Shown here piece after piece: positions 23,901 to 35,900 of a stretch of DNA of 64,000 nt. This stretch comes from Platanthera guangdongensis. Lineage: Eukaryota; Streptophyta; Magnoliopsida; Asparagales; Orchidaceae. The DNA is taken from assembly GCA_039583875.1 (NCBI GenBank), contig CM077150.1:1332501-1396500 (forward strand), read 5' to 3'. Position 1 is the stretch's first letter. The number at the start of each line of letters is the position of its first letter. The notes beneath the pieces are model-generated. The model saw only the letters and a list, made by a program, of their open reading frames with translations, had not been told where the DNA came from and made no database searches. The position numbers and the translations under genes were made by a program.

Positions 23901-26900
23901 TACCTTCCCGGTAGACTTCGTCATCTTAGATATCGAGGAGGACGCCGAGGTACCAATAATACTCGGTCGCCCTTTTCTCGCCACCTCCCGCGCACTAATA
24001 GATGTTAGTAATGGTAGCCTTCTCCTCCGAGTAGGCGATGACCAAGTTACTTTCTCTATTAATCCCTCGATGGACAATTTGTCATCGAGCGACGATTTCT
24101 GCTATTCTTTAAATACCTTTTTTCGGAGATCGTTCTTCTCCCATTTTCGAGTCCGTATTTTTAAATGACGATATTTATGCGCTCGAAAATTTTAACTGCG
24201 ATGAGGATACGTCTATAGACTTGCCTTTCGAACCATTGGTAAGAAAGACATAGGAATTAAAACCTCCCTAGAAGAACCGCCCATCCTAGACCTCAACCCT
24301 TACCCGCCTCGCTCAAGTACGCTTTTTTGGGAAAAGGTGATACGCTCCCCGTTATCATTTCTTCGGACTTGAGTGATTCGGAGACTTCCGATTTATTGGA
24401 AGTTTTATTTAAACATCGCCACGCAATTGCGTGGCAAATCTCTGACCTAAAGGGGATTAGCCCCTCTTTTGCACCCATAAGATTTTCCTAAACGATAATT
24501 GCCGCAAAACGATACAGCCGCAGCGTCGTCTTAACCCAAACATGAAAGACGTCGTTAAAGCCGAAATCATTAGTTATTAGATGGGGATTATCTACCCTAT
24601 TTCGGACAGTGCATGGGTTAGTCCCGTGCATGTCGTGCCCAAGAAGGGCGGTCTTACCGTAGTGGCGAATGAGCATAACGAGCTTGTCCCAACTCGTACT
24701 GTTACGGGTTGGCGAGTGTGCATCGACTATAGGAAACTTAACGACGCCACCGCAAGGACCATTTCCTCTGCCATTTCTAGACCAGATTTTAGAGCGCTTA
24801 TCCGGTCATCCGTATTATTGTTTTCTTGATGGTTTATCGGGGTTTTTCCAAATCCCCATTTCCCCCGATGATCAAAGAGAAAACAACTTTTACTTGCCCG
24901 TTTGGCACCTTCGCCTATCGAAGAATGCCATTTGGACTCTGCAACGCGCCAGCTACATTCCAAAGATGTATGCTAGCAATCTTTGGCGAGCTAGTAGAAG
25001 ACATTATGGAAGTCTTTATGGATGACTTTTCTGTTTTCGGACGCTCTTTTCCCGATTGCCTTCACAATTTAGATCGTGTCCTTCAACGGTGCGAGGACAC
25101 AAGCCTGTTCTAAATTGGGAAAAATGCAACTTTATGGGAGTTCGAGAGGTTTGGTCCTCGGCCATATGATTTCGTCTAAGGGGATAGAGGTGGATAAGGC
25201 CAAGATAGAAATTATAGAAAAACTTCCGCATCCAACAAACGTAAAATCTATTAGAGTTTCTTAGGCCATGCGGGCTTTTATCGACGCTTTATTCAAGATT
25301 TTTCAAAAATAACAAAGCCGCTAACTCACCTCTTGGAAAAGGAATCACGCTTCATCTTTAGTAGCGAATGCGAGTCCGCCTTTAATTTAATAAAACAAAA
25401 ACTTATCTCTTCACCAATTTAGTGGCCCCTAATTGGTCCCTTCCGTTCGAAATAATGTGCGACGCTAGTGATATTGCCTTAGGTGCCGTTCTTGGCCAAC
25501 GCGTAGAAAAACATTTTCATCCTATTTATTACGCTAGCAAGACGCTCACTTCCGCACAAGTAAATTACACGACAACGGAAAAGGAACTCTTAGCCGTCGT
25601 TTTCGCTTTCGATAAGTTTCGCTCGTATATAACGCTATCTAAAGTTATCGTTTTTTACCGATCACTCCGCGCTTAAATATTTATTAGCTAAAAATGATGC
25701 GAAGCCCCGCCTTCTTCGATGGATTCTCCTCCTACAAGTTTGACTTGGAGATCCGAGATAAGCGGGGAGCGGAAAATCTAGCGGCAGACCACCTCTCCCG
25801 TTTAGAAAATCCGGGTGCGGAAGCGCTCGTCGAATCTGAAATAAATGACAGATTCCCCGAGGAACGCCTTCTTGCAATTAATATATCTTCGTCATCTTCG
25901 CCTTGGTTCGCAGATTTTGCAAATTTCTTAGTAGCGCGGGTCCTTCCAAAAGAATTTTCCAGTCATCAAAAGAAGAAATTCTTTTCTGACTTGAAAAATT
26001 TCTTTGGGAGGACCCATTTCTTTTCGTATCTGCGCGGACCAAGCGGTCCGAGATGCGTTGCGGGTGTGGAGTGCTTACAAATTCTTAAGCACTGCCACGA
26101 GGGTCCAGCCGGTGGGCATTATCAAGCCAACCGGACCGCTCGGAAGGCGCTAGAGGCGGGCTACTTTTGGCCCCACTCTCTTCAAAGACGCGCATAATTT
26201 TGTGCGCGCATGCGATAGCTGTCAGCGGTCGGGTAACATCTCTCGTCGCGACGAGATGCCCCAAAATGTGTTTTTAGAATGCGAAGTCTTCGATTTGTGG
26301 GGCATAGATTTTGTTGGCCCCCTACCTCCGTCTTTCAAAAATATGTATATTTTAGTGGCGGTCGACTACGTATCGCGTGGGGCGGAAGCGCAAGCTCTCC
26401 CCACCAACGATGCGCGAGTCGTCGTTACATTTCTTAAAAAAATTATTTTCTCGCTTCGGCACACGCCTCGCGCAATTGTTAGTGATAGGGGAACGCATTT
26501 CTGTAACGCTCTTATGGCTAAGACGTTAGCTAAATACGGAGTCACGCACAAGCTTGCCACCCCTACCACCCGCAAACAAGTGGCCAAGTCGAGGTAGTAA
26601 ATCGAGAGATTAAGCGAATTTTAGAAAAAAACGTTTCGCTAAATAGGAAAGATTGGTCTGTTAAACTCGACGATGCGTTGTGGGCGTATCGGACGGCATA
26701 CAAAACGCTATCGGATGTTACGCCGTTCCGGTTAGTTAGTCTACGGCAAAGCGTGCCATTTACCCGTAGAATTAGAACATCGCGCACTTTGGGCTTTAAA
26801 ACTCTTAAACCTCGACTCCAACTTAGCCGCTNNNNNNNNNNNNNNNNNNNNNNNNNNNNNNNNNNNNNNNNNNNNNNNNNNNNNNNNNNNNNNNNNNNNN

Positions 26901-29900
26901 NNNNNNNNNNNNNNNNNNNNNNNNNNNNNNNNNNNNNNNNNNNNNNNNNNNNNNNNNNNNNNNNNNNNNNNNNNNNNNNNNNNNNNNNNNNNNNNNNNNN
27001 NNNNNNNNNNNNNNNNNNNNNNNNNNNNNNNNNNNNNNNNNNNNNNNNNNNNNNNNNNNNNNNNNNNNNNNNNNNNNNNNNNNNNNNNNNNNNNNNNNNN
27101 NNNNNNNNNNNNNNNNNNNNNNNNNNNNNNNNNNNNNNNNNNNNNNNNNNNNNNNNNNNNNNNNNNNNNNNNNNNNNNNNNNNNNNNNNNNNNNNNNNNN
27201 NNNNNNNNNNNNNNNNNNNNNNNNNNNNNNNNNNNNNNNNNNNNNNNNNNNNNNNNNNNNNNNNNNNNNNNNNNNNNNNNNNNNNNNNNNNNNNNNNNNN
27301 NNNNNNNNNNNNNNNNNNNNNNNNNNNNNNNTTACCTTATTAGCTTTGTAATAGCTTGAAAATTTTAATAAAAATGTTAGATTTTCTCTCTTTATTTTGC
27401 ATGAAAAGTTCATTTGGATGGCTCACCTCTTTCCCTTTTTTATTCTTTGTTCTTCACTTGTTCTTCATTTATGAAAAGTGTGTGTGTGTGTATGAGTGTA
27501 ATTTGCTTACTTTACATGTTTTTTTTATTTTGTTTTCATGCTTAGGAATGTTATGTTTTCCTCTTTATATGCCTTTGATTTTTCAAAATAGGTTTTGTTA
27601 GAAACTCATGAAATGATGAATTAGGTTTTCCTTTTTTTCTTGTCTTCTTCAACATCTTCACTCTTATGAGTATGTAAAAGAGTTAAAGTTTCCTTTGTTT
27701 TTTTTACTTAGCTTCATTTTGGAATGAAAACCTTTTTCCTTCTTTCACTTTTATTTCAACCTTTTTTGCTCTTTTATGAAATCCTAGGAATGAAAATGTT
27801 GAAATTTTTATTTTTCAAAAACTTTGGTTTTTAATTTATTTTGAAAAACTTTTGTCTTCAAAAATTTTAATTTCTTCTTTTTATTTGTTTTTGGCAAAAC
27901 CTATGCTTGAAATAGTTAAAGTTTTAATTTTTAGGTAACTTTGATTTTTCATGAAGTGTGTGTGAGTGTAGGTGTATAATTTTTATGCTTTGATTTAAAT
28001 TGTGTAGAGTGTGTGAGTGTAGGTGTTAGCTTTTCATGCTTTCTTTTAATGCTTTCCTTTTAATGCTTTGATTCAAATTATGTAGAGTGTGTGAGTGTAG
28101 GTGTTAGCTTTATTGCTTTCTTGAATTTCATATGGGTGTGTGTGTTCGTGTGCATTTATTTCCGCCTACTCGTTAAGAGTTAAATGGCGCATCGTTTTCA
28201 TTTTCAGTCCTACTCGTTCGAGTAGGACTTGTAATTTTTCTTTCTTTATTTTTCCGCCTACTCACTTGAGTTTAAATGGCCGGACTTTATTTCAGTCCTA
28301 CTCGTCTGAGTAGGACTTGCAATTTTACTTTCTTTATTTTTTTTTTTTCCGCCTACTCACTTGAGTTAAATGGCCGGACTTTTTAGCCCTGTAATCGCAT
28401 TTATTTTCTCCTACTCATTTGAGTAGGACTCGCTTTCATTTCAGTCCTACTCGTTTGAGTAGGACTTGCAATTTTCAGCCTTTATTTACCGCCCCCACTC
28501 GTTTGAGTGGGACTCGCAAATTTGAATATGCAAATTTTCTTTTATGTGTAACTTAGCTTTTTGTTTAATTTATAATTTGGAGTGTGCGTGAGTTCTCATT
28601 TAGTTAACTTTTTAGCTCTCTAAATATTGTTATTTTTCTTTTGTCTCTTTCTTATAATCGTTTAGCATTTAATTTCGAACTCGCGCCTCACTAAATTATA
28701 AGCCGTCCCCATACCGATGTGTGGCTAATCGCTATTAGCCTCGGCATCGAAGAGCATTGGGACATTTGAAATGATTTATAATAATTAAAGTTCTTTTTTT
28801 CATTTTAATTTAAGCACTTAGGGTTTACCCCGGGTTTACGACGCGTAGGACCACATAATCGATGTGTGGGCCCTATTTCCGTAGTTCATATGCTAGCTAG
28901 CCGAGAGGCCGTGCATATGGACCGATCACCCCTGGGTAAATAGAGTTGCGTGCGCCCCTCGAGAGAGGACAAGCGTAATTCTACCGGATTGGGTCCCCCA
29001 CCCAATAGCGGGGTTCTTAGCGTATAGCGGGCGTTAAGAGGAATCCTTCGTCGGACTAACGTTCGGTCGAATAGTCTTAACGTTTAGGTGAGCGATATCC
29101 CTATAGCTAGGTGAGCTCACATTTGTGGAACCTCCACGGCCAAGTTGCCTTATTATTAATTTGAAAATTAAGTCTTTTTATTATTAAAAATTATTTTAGT
29201 CTTAATCCGATTCGATGCCGAGCGTTAACCCTTCATCGAATATTCTCTAAATCGTTTTTTCGCTCCTTTGCTTTTCCGCCTTTTTATTAAGTAAAAAAAA
29301 TCAACCTTACTTTCAGTAAAATAATAGTCCTCCCGGAGGAGTAAGAATAGTCAACGCGACCCCGAGAACAATACGACCTCGGTATTCCCCCGAATATCGA
29401 GTACTACTTGCGATAGGTGCACTTGCCTACCCGAGCAAGCCCGCGGCGATCGACTCACCGAACCAACCACAGTAAGAGTCTGTTCGCGGGCCCATCAAGT
29501 TTTTGGCGCCGTTGCCGGGGAAATCTCTTTTCGAGTTGCTATTTCGAATTCCGGAGTCTATTAATTTTACTTATTTTCTAAAAAACAAAAAAAAACTAAA
29601 AACTTTATTTTAACAAAAAACAACATAAAAAAAGAGTTTATTTTTGTTTTATTTTTGTTTGGGTGTATGACCCGAGGACAACCCTCAGAGTCTGAAGATT
29701 TAGACTTCGACCCTGAGATCGAACGCTCTCTTGCGCGTATCCGATCTCATCGCCGAAATCCTTCTTTAGATCCCGAGGAATCTATCGGAGAACCCACTGT
29801 TGTAGTTATGGCCGCCCCTAACATTCCCCGGCGGCCGAGCGTACTATGTCTTATTACGCCCGGCCTAACCTGGATGATTCAGGGTCGAGTATTGTTCGCC

Positions 29901-32900
29901 CTGCGGTGGCCAATAATAATTTTGAAATAAAGTCAAGTGTCATTCAAATGGTCCAAAACGCCGTGCAGTTCGATGGACTGCCGGATGAGGACCCGAATGT
30001 CCACTTGTCCAATTTCTTGGAGATATGCGACACCTTCAAGATCAATGGCGTCACTGATGACGCCATTCGTTTGCGCTTATTTCCTTTTTCCCTTAAGTCC
30101 AAAGCCAAGGCGTGGTTGAATGCCCTCCCGCGAGGATGTATCACCACGTGGGCTGAGTTGACGGAACGGTTCCTAACGAAGTACTTTCCGCCCGCCAAAA
30201 CTGCAAAGTTGCGGGCGGACATTTCTTCGTTTGTGCAGAACGATCCCGAGTCTCTATACGAGACTTGGGAACGATTTAAGGAATTCCTCCGCCGTTGCCC
30301 GCACCACGCGCTGCCAACGTGGTTGCAAGTTCAAATTTTTTATAATGGGCTGAATTTTCAGACGCGTCAAATGATTGACGCGGCTGCCGGGGGAACGCTT
30401 AACAACAAAACCCCCGAGGCCGCCCAGGCTTTATTCGAAGAGATGGCTATGAACGCCTATCAATGGAACGTCCCGCGGGGACGGCCAAAGCCGGCGGCTG
30501 GTCTTTTTGAAGTGGATGTCACTGCTCTCTTAACCCTTCAAGTTGAAAGGTTAACAAAGCAGGTGGCGGAGATGTCTGCTGCCTCCTCCACTCCGCCTTG
30601 TTTTATTCCCCCTAATGTCTGCGTAGCTGAAGAGTTCGTGGACTTCATGGGAAATTCGGGTCGTCCTCCCTTCAACCCCAACAACAACCCTTATAGTAAT
30701 AACTATAATCCGGGTTGGAGGAATCACCCCAACTTCTCGTGGAGCAACCCGAATAATGCTCAGCGTCCCCCTATTTCTTATGCGCCCGGATTTCTTCCTC
30801 CCCCTCCTCTTCCGAAACCCTCCCCGATGGAGGAAAATTTTCGAAGTATATTGCGTCCAACGAGTCAAATATCCGGAACATCACCGGATCGCTAAAAACA
30901 CTCGAACAACAGGTTGGACAGCTGGCGAGGATGATGTCCGAGCGCGCGCTCGGGGCACTGCCGGGAAACACGGAGCCCAATCCGCGGAAAACGCCAACGC
31001 TATAACCCTCCGTAGCGGAAAGGAGGTGGTCGATCCAAAACGGACCGACCCTCAGGTACATATTTCACCTCCGACCCCTCTTCCTCTTTCTTCGCTCACG
31101 CCACCTTTACCTATTATAAAAGAAAAAATTATTTTAAACAAGGCTCTCCCGTATCCGCATAAGTTAGAAAACGAGCGTAAGGACGCGCAATATGAAAAAT
31201 TTATTTTATTATTAAAACAAATTCACATTAATGTTCCTTTTTGCGAGGCTATCTCAAATGCCCAAATATGCGAAATTTTTAAAAGAACTACTTTCTAATA
31301 AACGCAAATTAGAGGATATTTCGCATGTATCTCTCAACGCTGTCTGCTCGGCGGCCCTTACTAATAAATTGCCCGCAAAACAAAACGACCCGGGACGGTT
31401 TTCCATCCCGTGCCTTTTTGGCGATATATTAGTAAAGTACGCCTTAGCTGATTTAGGGGCTAGCATTAATCTGATGCCGTTCTCGCTCTTTTCGCGTTTA
31501 GGTTTGGGTACTCCTAGTCCTACGAATATGCGCATCCAATTAGCGGATCGCTCGGTTAAGTTCCCTATCGGGTAGTGGAGGACGTCCTTGTCCGAGTCGA
31601 CAAGTTTACCTTCCCGGTAGACTTCGTCATCTTAGATATCGAGGAGGACGCCGAGGTACCAATAATACTCGGTCGCCCTTTTCTCGCCACCTCCCGCGCA
31701 CTAATAGATGTTAGTAATGGTAGCCTTCTCCTCCGAGTAGGCGATGACCAAGTTACTTTCTCTATTAATCCCTCGATGGACAATTTGTCATCGAGCGACG
31801 ATTTCTGCTATTCTTTAAATACCTTTTTCGGAGATCGTTCTCTCTCCCATTTTCGAGTCCGTATTTTTAAATGACGATATTTATGCGCTCGAAAATTTTA
31901 ACTGCGATGAGGATACGTCTATAGACTTGCCTTTCGAACCAATTGGTAAGAAAGACATAGGAATTAAAACCTCCCTAGAAGAACCGCCCATCCTAGACCT
32001 CAAACCCTTACCCGCCTCGCTCAAGTACGCTTTTTTGGGAAAAGGTGATACGCTCCCCGTTATCATTTCTTCGGACTTGAGTGATTCGGAGACTTCCGAT
32101 TTATTGGAAGTTTTATTTAAACATCGCCACGCAATTGCGTGGCAAATCTCTGACCTAAAGGGGATTAGCCCCTCCTTTTGCACCCATAAGATTTTCCTAA
32201 ACGATAATTGCCGCAAAACGATACAGCCGCAGCGTCGTCTTAACCCAAACATGAAAGACGTCGTTAAAGCCGAAATCATTAAGTTATTAGATGCGGGGAT
32301 TATCTACCCTATTTCGGACAGTGCATGGGTTAGTCCCGTGCATGTCGTGCCCAAGAAGGGCGGTCTTACCGTAGTGGCGAATGAGCATAACGAGCTTGTC
32401 CCTACTCGTACTGTTACGGGTTGGCGAGTGTGCATCGACTATAGGAAACTTAACGACGCCACCCGCAAGGACCATTTCCCTCTGCCATTTCTAGACCAGA
32501 TTTTAGAGCGTTTATCCGGTCATCCGTATTATTGTTTTCTTGATGGTTTATCGGGGTTTTTCCAAATCCCCATTTCCCCCGATGATCAAGAGAAAACAAC
32601 TTTTACTTGCCCGTTTGGCACCTTCGCCTATCGAAGAATGCCATTTGGACTCTGCAACGCGCCAGCTACATTCCAAAGATGTATGCTAGCAATCTTTGGC
32701 GAGCTAGTAGAAGACATTATGGAAGTCTTTATGGATGACTTTTCTGTTTTCGGACGCTCTTTTCCCGATTGCCTTCATAATTTAGATCGTGTCCTTCAAC
32801 GGTGCGAGGACACAAGCCTTGTTTAAATTGGGAAAAATGCAACTTTATGGTTCGAGGAGGTTTGGTCCTCGGCCATATGATTTCGTCTAAGGGGATAGAG

Positions 32901-35900
32901 GTGGATAAGGCCAAGATAGAAATTATAGAAAAACTTCCACATCCAACAAACGTAAAATCTATTAGAAGTTTCTTAGGCCATGCGGGCTTTTATCGACGCT
33001 TTATTCAAGATTTTTCAAAAATAACAAAGCCGCTAACTCACCTCTTGGAAAAGGAATCACGCTTCATCTTTAGTAGCGAATGCGAGTCCGCCTTTAATTT
33101 AATAAAACAAAAACTTATCTCTTCACCAATATTAGTGGCCCCTAATTGGTCCCTTCCGTTTGAAATAATGTGCGACGCTAGTGATATTGCCTTAGGTGCC
33201 GTTCTTGGCCAACGCGTAGAAAAACATTTTCATCCTATTTATTACGCTAGCAAGACGCTCACTTCCGCACAAGTAAATTACACGACAACGGAAAAGGAAC
33301 TCTTAGCCGTCGTTTTCGCTTTCGATAAGTTTCGCTCGTATATAACGCTATCTAAAGTTATCGTTTTTACCGATCACTCCGCGCTTAAATATTTATTAGC
33401 TAAAAATGATGCGAAGCCCGCCTTCTTCGATGGATTCTCCTCCTACAAGAGTTTGACTTGGAGATCCGAGATAAGCGGGGAGCGGAGAATCTAGCGGCAG
33501 ACCACCTCTCCCGTTTAGAAAATCCGGGTGCGGGAGCGCTCGTCGAATCTGAAATAAATGACAGATTCCCCGAGGAACGCCTTCTTGCAATTAATATATC
33601 TTCGTCATCTTCGCCTTGGTTCGCAGATTTTGCAAATTTCTTAGTAGCGCGGGTCCTTCCAAAAGAATTTTCCAGTCATCAAAGAAGAAATTCTTTTCTG
33701 ACTTGAAAAATTTCTTTTGGGAGGACCCATTTCTTTTTCGTATCTGCGCGGACCAAGCGGTCCGAAGATGCGTTGCGGGTGTGGAGTGCTTACAAATTCT
33801 TAAGCACTGCCACGAGGGTCCAGCCGGTGGGCATTATCAAGCCAACCGGACCGCTCGGAAGGCGCTAGAGGCGGGCTACTTTTGGCCCACTCTCTTCAAA
33901 GACGCGCATAATTTTGTGCGCGCATGCGATAGCTGTCAGCGGTCGGGTAACATCTCTCGTCGTGACGAGATGCCCCAAAACATGTTTTTAGAATGCGAAG
34001 TCTTCGATTTGTGGGGCATAGATTTTGTTGGCCCCCTACCTCCGTCTTTCAAAAATATGTATATTTTAGTGGCGGTCGACTACGTATCGCGGTGGGCGGA
34101 AGCGCAGGCTCTCCCCACCAACGATGCGCGAGTCGTCGTTACATTTCTTAAAAAATTATTTTCTCGCTTCGGCACGCCTCGCGCAATTGTTAGTGATAGG
34201 GGAACGCATTTCTGTAACGCTCTTATGGCTAAGACGTTAGCTAAATACGGAGTCACGCACAAGCTTGCCACCCCCTACCACCCGCAAACAAGTGGCCAAG
34301 TCGAGGTAGTAAATCGAGAGATTAAGCGAATTTTAGAAAAAACCGTTTCGCTAAATAGGAAAGATTGGTCCGTTAAACTCGACGATGCGTTGTGGGCGTA
34401 TCGGACGGCATACAAAACCGCTATCGGATGTACGCCGTTCCGGTTAGTCTACGGCAAAGCGTGCCATTTACCCGTAGAATTAGAACATCGCGCACTTTGG
34501 GCTTTAAAACTCTTAAACCTCGACTCCAACTTAGCCGCTCAGAATAGAAAACTGCAACTAAACGAGCTCGATGAATGGCGTGCGAACGCTTACGAGAGCA
34601 ATAAATTCTATAAGGAGCGCTCTAAGTTCTATCACGATCGAAAAATCAAGTCCCAAAAATTATTTTCTCCGGGCGATCTTGTCCTTCTTTACAATTCACG
34701 CCTTAGGCTTTTTCCAGGTAAATTAAAATCTAGATGGTCCGGTCCCTTCTTAGTTGAAGAAGTTTTTCCTTATGGAACCGTACTCATCTCCCACCCGGAC
34801 AAAGGCTCTTTTAAAGTAAACGGTCATCGGTTAAAGTCTTACATCGCGGCGACCCATTGATCGGTTTTAGCGAAACCATAACTTTCCTCCACACTATAAA
34901 CCCGCCAAAATAGTCAAGCTACACGACTATAAACAAAGCGCTCCTGGGAGGCACCCCTCGCTTATCTTTTTCGCTCTTTCCTTATTATCTTTGTTATTTT
35001 TTCTAATAAACGCAGGGTTTCTGATCGGCCTCACCCTCCGCGTTTCAGGGAAGCTTCTACCCCCCTTCCCTTTCCTTTTTTTTTTTTTTTTTTTTTGTAC
35101 ATATTGTCTTTCTTTTCTGTTCCGCATACTTACGATACAACATTGGGGACAATGTTGGACTTAAGTATGGGGGTATTTTCGTGCTTTATTTCTGCACTTC
35201 ATTTTTTTTCTGCATTTCAAAAAGAAAAATACAAAAAATACATATAACAACAAAACAAAAACACAAAAAAAAATTAAAACACATCTTAAAATGAAACAAA
35301 AAAAAAAATTTTTAAATGAAAAAAAAAAAAGATTATTCCAAAAAATTTTTTTTGTTTTCTTCTCTTTCTTTTTTCCAAAAAACTCAAAAACAACAAAAAA
35401 ATTTTATTTTCACTTTGTACATATTTTTTTTCGTACATACTCTTTTCTCTCTCCTTCTTGTACAAACTTTTTTTCCTCTCCCATATTTTTGTACATAAAT
35501 GAAAATTCTCTTAAAAAAAATACAAAAAAAAAAAAAAGAAGATAATAGGTCAAAAAAGTTTCAAAAAAAAAATTGAGAAAAACAAAAATACACAAAAAAA
35601 GATAATAAATGAAAAACAAACAAAAAAAATGATAACAAAAACTATAAAAATCAAAAAAAAAAAAAAATGTTTTGAAACAAATAAATCAAATATTCCATAC
35701 TTAACTTTTCTGCTATCCAAAAATTCTGTTTTGAGTTTATTTATATGTGAATACTATTAATTCTCTGTTTACTACCCGTTTGTTAATTATCGATTGAAAC
35801 ATTTAAATAGCCGGGGTTAAGTTTTAAAGAATTCTTTATGCTTTGTAAAAAACTAGCGAACTCGTTTTAGGCACTACTTCTAATTTTTCATTAATAGGAG

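Noticed and set aside
26678..27413. ORFs running through the N block
   Set aside because: They are artefacts of unknown bases.
19632..34860. Two tandem Athila-like elements sharing an LTR
   Set aside because: The two halves fit as an end-to-end contig overlap around a 500-N placeholder; kept only as the less likely alternative.
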